IMG/VR virus record: IMGVR_UViG_3300034524_000181
Location: 1 to 64,000 of that record
DNA from: a virus
DNA: 64,000 bases
Strand: one strand, 5' to 3'
Position 1 is the first letter of the stretch. Each line of letters begins with the position of its first letter. Positions 17,345 through 25,291 of the stretch are shown piece after piece. The position numbers and the translations under genes were made by a program. The notes below the pieces were generated by a model, which did not search any database, was not told the origin of the DNA, and was given only the letters and a program-made list of their open reading frames with translations.

Positions 17345-18643
17345 TTAACCCTCCAGTTTGATGGCTTTTTCACCGGTGAATTCCTCCCAGCGCTTAACAG
17401 CTAAATCACAGTAAATAGGTGATAACTCCATCGCATAGCATTTACGCTCGGTCTGTTCAGCCGCAATTATAGTGGTTCCGCTACCGGAGAACGGTTCAAG
17501 CACAATACCGCCCTTATCGCTGTGCATTTTGATGCACCGCCATGGAAGCTCCACAGGGAACATTGCCGGATGCTCCTTGTTTGCCCTGACAGTCGTCATT
17601 TCCCATATGCCAGCATAGCCCCATTTCTTGCGTTCTTCCTTTGTAAGCCGTTTCACAAATTTATAACTGTGTCCCGCAAAGGCCGAAAGCCATACATATT
17701 CCTGATCGTTATATTCCTCAGTCTCGCCTTTATTACTGAAGGCTGAAATATACTCATACTGCTGTACCGGCTTATTTGAAACAAGGTGATAGGGGCCTAC
17801 GCCGAAGTTTTGCCCCTGCTTCTTCCAAATACGGATCCAGATAGGTCGATAGCCATTGTCCAAAAACATATTCACGCTGTACACGCTGGTTGGTTCAATA
17901 AACTGGGAGCCGGTTGCATATAAATCACCTAAATTCCAGCAGACAATATCTGCATACCTGCACAAATTTCTAATCACTGGGCGTACTGTTTCAAACCATG
18001 GCTCAATCCCAGCTTTTTCATATTCTTTACCTACCCCATATGGAGGGGAAGTCACTGCCATCTGTGCGTGACACCCTTCCATCAACTTCTCAAAATCCTC
18101 ATCCTTAGTAGAGTCGCCGCACATCAAACGATGATTCCCAAGAAGCCAGATATCGCCCCGCTTCGTTACCGGCTCGCGCTGCATGATTTCCTCATGCGCT
18201 TTATCTATGTCAAAGCTGTCTTGTACCGCCTCTTTGGAATACCATCGGTTAAGCAGTTCGTCTATTTCAGAAGCGTCAAACCCTGTAAGCGAAACATCAA
18301 ATGCACCTGCGTCCAACTCAGCCATTAGCTCGGCCAGTTTATTCTCGTCCCACTCTCCCTGAATCTTATTGAGGGCAAGATTAAGCGCTTTTTCTCTCTG
18401 CGGGTCAAGATCTACAACGACGCAGTCTATCTCAGTCTGTCCCAAGTCCAGCAAAACCTTTAAGCGTTGATGCCCGCCTACCACATTACCTGTCTTTTGG
18501 TTCCAGATAACAGGCTCCACATAGCCAAATTCCTCTATTGACCGTTTCAGCTTTTCATATTCCTTATCGCCGGGTTTTAAATCCTTGCGCGGGTTGTATT
18601 CTGCAGGATTAAGTTTGTCAACAGATATTTTTTGTATGTTCAT
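17345..18643 (-). CDS. ParB-like / DNA methyltransferase fusion with SPPY motif
   Basis: This 432-residue protein has a ParB-like domain (PAEYNPRKDLKPG, GNVVGGHQRLKVL) followed by a beta-class methyltransferase domain. The catalytic motif reads TSPPYGVG, a form seen often in N4-cytosine enzymes, and the SAM motif is LEPFSGSGTT. The start ATG has CAGGAG upstream. It is five bases from its paralogue and overlaps the small gene upstream by 26 bases. The two paralogues probably act on different bases or sites; that is inferred from the motifs only. Confidence 0.9.
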   Translation of the reverse strand: MNIQKISVDKLNPAEYNPRKDLKPGDKEYEKLKRSIEEFGYVEPVIWNQKTGNVVGGHQRLKVLLDLGQTEIDCVVVDLDPQREKALNLALNKIQGEWDENKLAELMAELDAGAFDVSLTGFDASEIDELLNRWYSKEAVQDSFDIDKAHEEIMQREPVTKRGDIWLLGNHRLMCGDSTKDEDFEKLMEGCHAQMAVTSPPYGVGKEYEKAGIEPWFETVRPVIRNLCRYADIVCWNLGDLYATGSQFIEPTSVYSVNMFLDNGYRPIWIRIWKKQGQNFGVGPYHLVSNKPVQQYEYISAFSNKGETEEYNDQEYVWLSAFAGHSYKFVKRLTKEERKKWGYAGIWEMTTVRANKEHPAMFPVELPWRCIKMHSDKGGIVLEPFSGSGTTIIAAEQTERKCYAMELSPIYCDLAVKRWEEFTGEKAIKLEG

Positions 18644-18800
18644 GTTGCATTCTCCTGTTCAATATTTTCTCAAGACCCTTTTTAGCACCCTCACAATCTC
18701 CGTTTAATACTTGTCCCCGCAGGGTCTTAAACTGCTGCTTCGTTAAATGGTCTTTATATTTTCTAAGTTCTCTAAGAAAGATTGAATTTGTTTTATGCAT
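18618..18800 (-). CDS. Small phage protein of unknown function
   Basis: This 60-residue, Lys/Arg-rich helical protein (LRELRKYKDHLTKQQFKTLR, LNGDCEGAKKGLEKIL) is a type often seen beside small terminase genes in Firmicute phages. Its ATG overlaps the stop of the small terminase and its end overlaps the second ParB-methyltransferase. Both overlaps argue that it is translated. No function can be assigned. Confidence 0.65.
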   Translation of the reverse strand: MHKTNSIFLRELRKYKDHLTKQQFKTLRGQVLNGDCEGAKKGLEKILNRRMQHEHTKNIC

Positions 18801-19351
18801 CAGCCACCCCTCCTGGCTGTCAGGAGTTTTTCCATCACATCATCGTGGGGAGTTGCCCCTTTGTATTCGGTAGCACAGTTTTCCCGCACAACTTGGTAAA
18901 TCTGATACCACAGGTTATTGGCCTGTTTCATGAAGCTTTGACTCATGGCCACATAAGGCGACGGGATGGCATTGCCAGTCGTCGGATGCTTGGCAAGAAA
19001 GCCAAATTCGGTGATACATTCCTCGCACTGGATCCACCGCGCCACGCTCTGGGCATATTGCTCTATAAGCTGCGCAGGAATAAGATGAACACATCTGCGT
19101 TCCTTAAGCCACTGCCATGTTTTTTCGTATATTTCCACCGCCAATGTTGTTTTGCCGTTCTTCTGCTTTGCGGCAAGATAATCCCTTGGTGGCGGCATGC
19201 TCTGGCCTTCCAGTTCCGCAGCATCCGTAAACTCCATTACCATGAGCTTTCGTCTGCCAGGGTTTCCTTCCAAAATCTTATCCGCCAGCGGCTTTTTCTT
19301 CTGTCCTGCGCCAATGCGCGCCCCGCCGCGGTTGGTACCGTCTTTTGCCAT
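18800..19351 (-). CDS. Terminase small subunit (P27-like)
   Basis: The 183-residue protein should bind the packaging start site and load the large terminase. It opens with the basic segment MAKDGTNRGGARIGAGQKKK, followed by LADKILEGNPGRRKL, typical of P27-type small terminases. A helical core (LAVEIYEKTWQWLKERRCVH) follows. I chose the ATG at 19349-19351 because GAGGTG is six bases upstream. HNH nuclease, small terminase and large terminase keep the order seen in cos-type phages, although accessory genes separate the two terminase genes here. Confidence 0.85.
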   Translation of the reverse strand: MAKDGTNRGGARIGAGQKKKPLADKILEGNPGRRKLMVMEFTDAAELEGQSMPPPRDYLAAKQKNGKTTLAVEIYEKTWQWLKERRCVHLIPAQLIEQYAQSVARWIQCEECITEFGFLAKHPTTGNAIPSPYVAMSQSFMKQANNLWYQIYQVVRENCATEYKGATPHDDVMEKLLTARRGG

Positions 19352-19382
19352 ACACATCACCTCGATTCCTGTAAAAATAAAT

Positions 19383-19472
19383 GGGGGATATACCCCGTTT
19401 GAAACTGCGATTTTTCGCGCGTGACCCCCCGCCCGTTGCACGAAACATATCCACTAGAGATTTTGACCCCCC
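19383..19472. other. Candidate cos / packaging start region
   Basis: The gap between HNH and small terminase genes holds two direct copies of GACCCCCC (19423-19430 and 19465-19472) and the near-palindrome GGGGATATACCCC. In cos phages with this gene order the cut site commonly lies next to the HNH gene. The cut point cannot be read from the sequence. Confidence 0.45.
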
Positions 19473-19831
19473 TACCGTCTTGCCCACCGCTCTCCTTCGC
19501 GGGCAGTGATCGAAGAGTGACATCTTTTACACAGGCTCATAAGGTTGCTGTCTGCATTGGTTCCGCCTTTAGACAAAGGGATGATATGGTGCACCTCTTC
19601 GGCCGGAGTGAGACTTCCGTACTTTTGACACTCCTCACAAAGCGGATGCTCTGAGATATATCTGTCTCTGATGCGTCTCCATCTCCGGTCATAGCGTTTT
19701 CTTGTTTGGGGATCTCGTTCATATTTGTTGTAATAAGCATCAACTTGCTTTTGATGCTTATCGCAGTACCTTCCGTCCGTCAGCTCAGGACAGCCGGGAA
19801 AGGAGCAAGGCCTTTTTGGCTTTCTTGGCAT
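19472..19831 (-). CDS. HNH endonuclease
   Basis: This 119-residue protein has an HNH nuclease domain. The zinc-binding CEEC and CKRC pairs flank the catalytic EVHHIIPLSKGGTNADSNLM segment. A basic N-terminus with a CSFPGC and CDKH cluster precedes it. HNH proteins coded next to terminases help the large terminase cut DNA at cos sites. I chose the ATG at 19829-19831, behind AAAGGAGG, because a longer frame upstream has no ribosome binding site and crosses a terminator. Confidence 0.9.
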   Translation of the reverse strand: MPRKPKRPCSFPGCPELTDGRYCDKHQKQVDAYYNKYERDPQTRKRYDRRWRRIRDRYISEHPLCEECQKYGSLTPAEEVHHIIPLSKGGTNADSNLMSLCKRCHSSITAREGERWARR

Positions 19832-19854
19832 CTTGGCCACCTCCTTTACGGGTA

Positions 19855-19893
19855 TAAAAAAAGCCCTCACGGCTTCATCCCATGAAGGCTTAT
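19855..19893 (-). terminator. Hairpin with U-run in the leader of the late operon
   Basis: The minus strand reads AAGCCTTCAT, then GGGATGAAG, then GAGGGCTTTTTTT. Either CTTCAT/ATGAAG or the outer AAGCC/GGGCTT can pair before the U-run. It lies about 15-50 bases downstream of the predicted start from promoter 19914-19958 and ahead of the HNH ribosome binding site. Confidence 0.65.
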
Positions 19894-19913
19894 CCATAAC
19901 TTTTCACAATACC

Positions 19914-19958
19914 ATTATATTCGGATTTTTATTGAATTTCATCTCATAAAAATCTCAT
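19914..19958 (-). promoter_or_regulatory. Activator-type promoter, copy 1 (late operon)
   Basis: On the minus strand two direct ATGAGAT repeats, four bases apart, are followed by exactly 20 bases after the next G and then TATAAT. No -35 consensus is present at the usual place. A matching copy with the same spacing sits exactly 360 bp away at 20274-20318. Confidence 0.7.
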
Positions 19959-19966
19959 CTGGAATA

Positions 19967-20197
19967 CTAAACAGCACATTTACTTTTCGCCCATGGCATT
20001 CTGCCGTTATAATACTTATCCGAAATATACCGCTGCATATCGGATGGTAAAGCCGCCAGCAAACGGTAAACCTTTTTCCTGTCTTCCTCTAAATCTTGGG
20101 CGCTTTTATAGAATGAACATTTCTCTTGTTGACACTTGCGTACAGTCAGTATATTGCAGCTATTCTTTCCGTTACTGCCAAAGCATTTATCGACCAT
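19967..20197 (-). CDS. Small Cys-containing phage protein
   Basis: This 76-residue protein has five cysteines (VDKCFGSNGKNSCNIL, RKCQQEKCSFYK, and one near the end), which could bind a metal. The C-terminal half is helical, with MQRYISDKYYNGRMPW. I recognise it as a conserved hypothetical of Firmicute phages but know no function. It has its own promoter cassette upstream (20274-20318) and an AGGAGTGAGG ribosome binding site. The matching cassette after it drives the packaging operon, so this gene may be a late regulator; that is a guess from position. Confidence 0.7.
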   Translation of the reverse strand: MVDKCFGSNGKNSCNILTVRKCQQEKCSFYKSAQDLEEDRKKVYRLLAALPSDMQRYISDKYYNGRMPWAKSKCAV

Positions 20198-20222
20198 TTT
20201 TCCTCACTCCTGTTTTATGGCA

Positions 20223-20243
20223 TAAAAAAGCCCCGAAGGGCTT
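20223..20243 (-). terminator. Intrinsic terminator with UUCG loop
   Basis: The minus strand reads AAGCCC, TTCG, GGGCTT, TTTT. This is a textbook compact terminator. It lies after the regulator gene and about 24 bases downstream of the predicted start from promoter 20274-20318. Confidence 0.85.
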
Positions 20244-20273
20244 ATGAATTTTTATATCATTTTCCACGATATC

Positions 20274-20318
20274 ATTATATATGGGATACCTGTGTTTTAC
20301 ATCTCATAAAAATCTCAT
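20274..20318 (-). promoter_or_regulatory. Activator-type promoter, copy 2
   Basis: It has the same design as copy 1: ATGAGAT, four T, ATGAGAT, G, 20 bases, TATAAT. Similarity continues past the -10 (TATAATGATATCGTGGAAAA against TATAATGGTATTGTGAAAA). It begins two bases after the stop codon of the ArpU-like gene. Confidence 0.7.
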
Positions 20319-20320
20319 TT

Positions 20321-20776
20321 CTACTTCCCGTATAAAAGCAGTGCCAGATGATTAAGCGCCTTGTCCTTCCTGCGGTACACCTGTGCTCTTTCAAGAAACA
20401 GCTTCTCTCCGATGTTTGCTACAGCTTCTGTCTTGCTCACATCATTAACGAAAAATTCTGTCAGTATAAACTGTTCTTCCTCCGACAGGGCTTCCCAAGC
20501 AGGCTTGAACCACTCCATATATTCTAATGCCCGCCTGTAACGTTCTTTCAACACATCAATCTCGTCAAGGCAAGCAGCAAGGCGTTCTTCACCGCTTTTG
20601 GGATTGTGTTTGCCCGGAACTCCGGTAATCTTTGCACTATGAGGGCTTGTCATACGGGTTTCAACTTCATATATATCCTCATCACTGTGCTCGATAATGT
20701 ACTGCATGCTGCTGTAATCTTTCAAAGCTTCAACAGCAGCCGCTTTTTTATCTAAATACTGCCATGCAATCAGCAT
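20321..20776 (-). CDS. ArpU/DUF1492-like late transcription regulator
   Basis: This 151-residue protein resembles phage late regulators of the ArpU and DUF1492 type, related to sigma region 4 folds. The C-terminal part (SEEEQFILTEFFVNDVSKTE, then EKLFLERAQVYRRKDKALNH) looks like a helix-turn-helix that binds promoter DNA. The ATG at 20774-20776 is preceded by GGAGGTGCGAT. It stands last in the early gene run, and two matching activator-type promoters follow at once. It is the natural candidate for their activator; the pairing is inferred. Confidence 0.75.
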   Translation of the reverse strand: MLIAWQYLDKKAAAVEALKDYSSMQYIIEHSDEDIYEVETRMTSPHSAKITGVPGKHNPKSGEERLAACLDEIDVLKERYRRALEYMEWFKPAWEALSEEEQFILTEFFVNDVSKTEAVANIGEKLFLERAQVYRRKDKALNHLALLLYGK

Positions 20777-20867
20777 ATCGCACCTCCAAAAAATCAAGAT
20801 AAAAAACCTTGATCTTTGAAGCAGTGTGCTTTTTTGCATTGCTTTGCAGTGCTTGTTTCCTTGTTCG

Positions 20868-21170
20868 TTATTGCTTCGTTCCTTGCAGAAGGTCATACTT
20901 TTCCAGAATAACCTTCACCTCATCTACCGAATTGACAATCGCTGCCACCCCTCCGGCATTGAGGATTTTTTTGATGGTTGCTTCCTGCAGTTTTGTTGTC
21001 TTTCCCGATGGGGTTTTTACTTCAAAAGCTATAAACCGCCCATTTACACAGGCAATAATGTCCGGTATTCCTGCTGTCCCGTACATACCGCCATGTTCCT
21101 TCCAACAGAAACACCCTGGTACTGTCTTTAAGTACCGCAGGATTTTAGTCACAATACTCTTTTCAGACAT
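20868..21170 (-). CDS. VRR-NUC domain nuclease
   Basis: The 100-residue protein is a minimal VRR-NUC (PD-(D/E)XK-type) nuclease. The catalytic signature is GIPDIIACVNGRFIAFEVKT, with Asp and the E-x-K pair. Such proteins in phages may process replication or recombination intermediates. A GGAGG lies upstream of the ATG. It is encoded between the candidate origin and the late regulator. Confidence 0.88.
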   Translation of the reverse strand: MSEKSIVTKILRYLKTVPGCFCWKEHGGMYGTAGIPDIIACVNGRFIAFEVKTPSGKTTKLQEATIKKILNAGGVAAIVNSVDEVKVILEKYDLLQGTKQ

Positions 21171-21191
21171 AACCGCTCATCCTCCAAAAAT

Positions 21192-21462
21192 GTTACCTTT
21201 TCTCCTCTTGTTACCCTGGTATTTCTAAAAAGGTAACTTCTCAAACCCGCTTTACAAGCGCATTTTAGGATTTTGTTACCTTGTTACCTCTTTTTTGGGG
21301 TAGGTATAGACACAAATATTTATATTTTTTTATTTTTTATTTTTTCAAAAAATAATTTCATCTCTCGCACGTATATATAAAGTTGAGGTAACAAAGGTAA
21401 CATCAGTAACAAGTGGCTATTCACCAGCGTTTCGGGCGTTACCTTTTTGTTACCTTGTTACC
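21192..21462. repeat. GTTACC iteron cluster around an AT-rich tract; candidate replication origin
   Basis: Ten copies of GTTACC or its complement GGTAAC occur at 21192, 21210, 21232, 21275, 21283, 21387, 21396, 21438, 21449 and 21457, plus an AGTAAC at 21405. They flank a stretch of almost pure A/T at about 21306-21360. No gene occupies these 300 bases. The cluster adjoins the 3' end of the primase-helicase gene. Iterons beside an AT-rich unwinding tract are the usual layout of a protein-initiated origin. Confidence 0.65.
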
Positions 21463-21472
21463 TTTTTCAATA

Positions 21473-24028
21473 CTAAAGAGGCTCAATATCTGTGATTTCA
21501 AAGCCGCTCACATCGCATCGCTCTTTCAGTATCGAGAAATCAAGAGCCCACGCTTTTTTTGTTTCATTCCCGAAACGCATCGTTTTATTGCTCTCTATAA
21601 AAAAGTCACTTTGCCTCAATTGCTTCAGAAACTGGTTATACGGAAGACATTCACCTGTGATTGCATAATCGCGTCTGTACTTGGTATAGCGGTCATATAC
21701 ATCGCAGAAACGAATCCCGATAACCTTGCCGCCTTTATCAAAAGTGTAATCCTGATTTGGAGCCAGTTTCATCCGGGCCATGATTTCCAGCGTCTGTTCT
21801 ACAATGGTCTTGTTATTGCTGCCGCCATCCAGTAAGTACTCCTGCACACCGTTTTGAAGATATCGAATACACGCCCCTTTGTTAATGGGAAACACTTCAG
21901 ACCATGTAACATTAAGGAATTCACACAGTTTGTTTACTAGGCTCAATCCGGCATAGCAACAGGCGAGATTATTGACGATACGGGATGGAAACTCATCAGA
22001 TATCTCTGACTTTGCTTCCTCATACCATTTCTCCGCATCCACGGGCGATACTCTGAGCGCTATATCCAGCAGGCTCCGACCGAAGCTTCCAAGCAGATCC
22101 GCTTTTGCACACAATTTATAAAATGCTTGCCTATGGCTAGCTGGTTTTAAGTCCTTCTTGCTGAAAAGCAATTCTATGCTCCGTTCCCTGATAGCCGCTT
22201 CGTCCGGGGATTCCTCACCAGCCACAATGATGGGTGCCAACAGTTCATAAGTAACAGCACTTTGATCCGCCCGGCCGCGGACACCTTCATGCCCGTCATA
22301 TGCATCACGAAGATGGTTGTATAAGGCATTAAGCCTTAATTTGTCTATCTTTGAAGGTTTGAATTCATCCATCAGCTGTGGTATCAGATTCGATGATGCA
22401 GAATCCTTCATCAATGTAAATGCAGTAACCTGTGTAGCCGCGCGGATTTTACTGCATGAAAATACCGGCAGAATAACCCGCTCCAATGTATTACTCTTTC
22501 CGCTACCCTGTTCTCCGACAAGCAATAAATGCGGAAATTTAATGCCCGATTTTTTAAGATGCGGTTTAATAAAGCATCCGGCCACCCAGGCCATCACTGA
22601 CACCGTTTTTATGGGTTCGTTATAGCTGAGGATCCACTCTCCAAGCATAACAAGCTGTTCCTTTGTCAATGGCTCAAAGGTAAGGATATCGGTTGTTATG
22701 CTTTTATACTTATCAAGCTGCACGATATCTTCAACAATGCTGCCTCCGGCTTCAATGGCACCATCCGTTGAAACATAGACCATCCGTCCGCCATGCTCAT
22801 AAATTCCAAGAGCCTTGACCCCTGTCTTCCGTACCCACTCCATTTCGGATATATAACCTTTAAGCAGTTCTAAATCCCCTTCAGAGCCAAAATAGCCTAA
22901 GGATATTGTCCGGCGGTTCAAGATATTTTTAAATTTTTGGATGTTATTGAAGTCGGTAGTCATAAATGTCTGGCGGTATATTTCATCACGGATTGTAATA
23001 AGATCAGCAGTCATCTGCGTTTCATCTTCCGATACAATCATCTCCACCGGTTGAATGATAAAATTTGTTATAGGATACACACTTTCGCCTCTGGTGCGGT
23101 AATACCTGCCCTCATGTTCAAAGATAACTGACTCGCTTTCGCGGCTGTATACGTTCTCTGTAACTTCAATGGCCTTATCCAGTGTCTCCTGCCCATATGT
23201 TGCTCCACTTGCATGATGTACCGTATCCCACTTTTCCCGGAATAACCCGGAATTTCTAAACAGCCTGTCCATCTGCTCTTTGTTTTTGCCTGACCAAAAA
23301 GCCAGCATACAGCAAAGAGCAAGGTCGGCTTCGGACTGGCTCGGATACCCTGCTTCCTGCCATTTTCCTTCCCATAGCAGATCAAATTCCTTATGGTTTT
23401 CGGCTGTACGGGCTTTCTCCAGAATTTCTTCATCTGTAAGCGGCTCTAGCTTAACCACCTTACTGTCTTTCTTGCTTTTTCCTCTCCGTTTTTTACTTTT
23501 GATATAATTCTCATGTATCCAGGCCAGTGCTCCGTTATCTTCGGCAATGCTATCAGGAGTCCCGGGCAACGGGTCGCCGGTCATTGTGAAGTACCTGCTG
23601 TGAGCATACATTTCAACGCCGGTTTTTGTGTTTTTATTGCCTTTGGCAGGCATCTCCCCTTTATAGAAGATATGAAGCCCGGTTCCTGAAGGACTGATTT
23701 CCGTATAGGACGGAAACCGCTCAAGGATATCCTTGGCGGTATCGCTTAATTCCCCAGTATTTTTGTCGCGGCAGTGATCGATGTCAACTCCTACTAAGCC
23801 TCCGCCTTTTGCGAATACAAAACCCAATCCGGTATAGAGATATTGTTCTTTAGCCGCAATCGCATCGTCAAGGGTCGACCAATCGTTTGGATTAGTGCTT
23901 GAGGCTTTTCTGCCGGTTAAGGGATTGTAAGGGATTTTACTGTCTTTTCCGTCCTTCGTGTTGGGTTCCAGACGCCAGCAGATCCATTGCTTCCGGTTTG
24001 CCAATTCTTTAGGGAATGAGATGCTCAT
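21473..24028 (-). CDS. Primase-helicase (prim-pol domain plus P-loop ATPase)
   Basis: This 851-residue replication protein has an N-terminal archaeo-eukaryotic primase-like region (VGVDIDHCRDKNTGELSD, ISPSGTGLHIFYKGE). Next comes a helical domain with EADLALCCMLAFWSGKNKEQ, as in NrS-1-like primases. From about residue 460 there is a helicase ATPase with Walker A LLVGEQGSGKSNTLERV and a Walker B-like IIVAGEESPDE region. It should lay primers and unwind DNA for phage replication. It overlaps the next gene by four bases and borders the iteron cluster that may be its target. Confidence 0.88.
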   Translation of the reverse strand: MSISFPKELANRKQWICWRLEPNTKDGKDSKIPYNPLTGRKASSTNPNDWSTLDDAIAAKEQYLYTGLGFVFAKGGGLVGVDIDHCRDKNTGELSDTAKDILERFPSYTEISPSGTGLHIFYKGEMPAKGNKNTKTGVEMYAHSRYFTMTGDPLPGTPDSIAEDNGALAWIHENYIKSKKRRGKSKKDSKVVKLEPLTDEEILEKARTAENHKEFDLLWEGKWQEAGYPSQSEADLALCCMLAFWSGKNKEQMDRLFRNSGLFREKWDTVHHASGATYGQETLDKAIEVTENVYSRESESVIFEHEGRYYRTRGESVYPITNFIIQPVEMIVSEDETQMTADLITIRDEIYRQTFMTTDFNNIQKFKNILNRRTISLGYFGSEGDLELLKGYISEMEWVRKTGVKALGIYEHGGRMVYVSTDGAIEAGGSIVEDIVQLDKYKSITTDILTFEPLTKEQLVMLGEWILSYNEPIKTVSVMAWVAGCFIKPHLKKSGIKFPHLLLVGEQGSGKSNTLERVILPVFSCSKIRAATQVTAFTLMKDSASSNLIPQLMDEFKPSKIDKLRLNALYNHLRDAYDGHEGVRGRADQSAVTYELLAPIIVAGEESPDEAAIRERSIELLFSKKDLKPASHRQAFYKLCAKADLLGSFGRSLLDIALRVSPVDAEKWYEEAKSEISDEFPSRIVNNLACCYAGLSLVNKLCEFLNVTWSEVFPINKGACIRYLQNGVQEYLLDGGSNNKTIVEQTLEIMARMKLAPNQDYTFDKGGKVIGIRFCDVYDRYTKYRRDYAITGECLPYNQFLKQLRQSDFFIESNKTMRFGNETKKAWALDFSILKERCDVSGFEITDIEPL

Positions 24029-24450
24029 TTACACCGCACCTCCTCGCATCGTTCATTAAAATACCGGATCGGAATGCTGCGCTGCTTTGCCTTTTCAATC
24101 TCAATGGACATCCCTTTAGTAATTTTTCTGCCAAATACCCACACTTCTGAGCACTTTGACATCAGTACCATGCCAAAGTACAAGCCCAGATTTCGCATTT
24201 GTTCATCATCGTCGTCCATAAACTGCGGAAACAAGAGGTGCGGAGCAATAGGTATGCAATTCCTGCTCACTGCAAAGCGGCAATACCCCTGAGCCTTACG
24301 GATATTGCGTTCAGTGTCCCCGGCATATGGGCTGCAGATAAATACCATCGGTCTGTAAGGCGCTTTCCTGGCCTCTCGCTCAATCCTAAGCAGTGCTTCA
24401 TAAGGTGTGGGGTCGTAATATCCTTCCGCGTTAAACTTGCTGATACTCAT
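24025..24450 (-). CDS. Rossmann-like protein of the DUF4406/deoxyribosyltransferase type
   Basis: This 141-residue protein has a nucleoside-deoxyribosyltransferase-like fold: VFICSPYAGDTERNIRKAQG at the start, SRNCIPIAPHLLFPQF in the middle and SEVWVFGRKITKGMSIEIEK near the end. Relatives in phages are annotated DUF4406 or DUF7768; a role in nucleotide metabolism is possible but not shown. It overlaps the primase gene (ATGA) and sits in the replication operon. Confidence 0.72.
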   Translation of the reverse strand: MSISKFNAEGYYDPTPYEALLRIEREARKAPYRPMVFICSPYAGDTERNIRKAQGYCRFAVSRNCIPIAPHLLFPQFMDDDDEQMRNLGLYFGMVLMSKCSEVWVFGRKITKGMSIEIEKAKQRSIPIRYFNERCEEVRCK

Positions 24451-24465
24451 GGTATTACCCCCTGC

Positions 24466-25287
24466 CTATGCGCTTTTTTGTTCACGTTCGATTACAGGCA
24501 ATATACCTTTCTTGTTTTTAAGAAGGTCATAGATAAACAGCCTTCCTTTTTGTGTCCAATATGTGTGCATTACGCTTCTTTCTGCATCAATAGCATGGGT
24601 CTTGGATTGCGTGTATCCTTGATCGGCGTACTCCTGATATAAAAGCCAGCAGTTTCCCATTTTGTACTGTACCCCAAGTTCATGAAGCAGCTTATTGAAA
24701 GCGCGGCCAGACATTCCGTAATCCTTGGCAATCTTGCTGATCGGAACAAGGCTTTTATTTTGCAATATGAGATCATAATAGCTCGCCTTGGGCTTTAGCT
24801 CGCTGATAATCTGTTTATTCTTTGCATTTTCTATTTCTAAAGATTTCCGTCTGTCGCGTTCTGCCTTTAGTTCAGAGAAAATCCTGATACCATACTCCGG
24901 ATTAGAAATCATCTCTTCGATAACTTTATCTGTAGCATAAACTCCATATTTTCTGATCGTGGGCAGCACTTCATCAAAGACCCATCTTTCAAAGCGTTCA
25001 GCAGCAGAAAGTTTACTACGTATAATGAGACGATATAGATTTCCCTCGGTAATATAAGTCCGTTCAACATGCTGTTCAGTCGAGATACCATATTGATTTG
25101 TAGTTAAGGTGACCCCGTCGTGTTTCACGACCCCGTCTGGTTTGCAATGGCGTTGTATCGCATCACGAGGGTTACTATATCCTAGCATCCTTGCACAATC
25201 CGTTGCAGGAAAGTATTCCTTTCCATCAATAACGAGTACTTTAAGTTCTCCAAATTCTGTATTCTTAAAAACCTGTAAATTAGTCAT
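24466..25287 (-). CDS. Phage antirepressor (BRO-N plus KilAC domains)
   Basis: The 273-residue protein has an N-terminal BRO domain (about 1-115; GELKVLVIDGKEYFPATDCA, RWVFDEVLPTIRKYGVYATD) and a C-terminal KilAC or ANT domain (about 165-265; SYYDLILQNKSLVPISKIAK, YWTQKGRLFIYDLLKN). Antirepressors of this build switch prophages to lytic growth or modulate replication. It lies five bases after the DNA polymerase gene in the transcript order. No repressor gene is present in this truncated prophage. Confidence 0.92.
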   Translation of the reverse strand: MTNLQVFKNTEFGELKVLVIDGKEYFPATDCARMLGYSNPRDAIQRHCKPDGVVKHDGVTLTTNQYGISTEQHVERTYITEGNLYRLIIRSKLSAAERFERWVFDEVLPTIRKYGVYATDKVIEEMISNPEYGIRIFSELKAERDRRKSLEIENAKNKQIISELKPKASYYDLILQNKSLVPISKIAKDYGMSGRAFNKLLHELGVQYKMGNCWLLYQEYADQGYTQSKTHAIDAERSVMHTYWTQKGRLFIYDLLKNKKGILPVIEREQKSA

Positions 25288-25291
25288 AATA

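Noticed and set aside
19440-19460. AGTGGATATGTTTC in the A packaging region, identical over 14 bases to part of the RlmD-like scar at 32399-32414
   Set aside because: It sits in the middle of phage late genes, where an attachment site is not expected, and the match does not extend. It is probably chance.
19278-19523. An 81-codon minus-strand frame over the candidate cos region
   Set aside because: It overlaps the HNH gene and small terminase in another frame and lacks a ribosome binding site.
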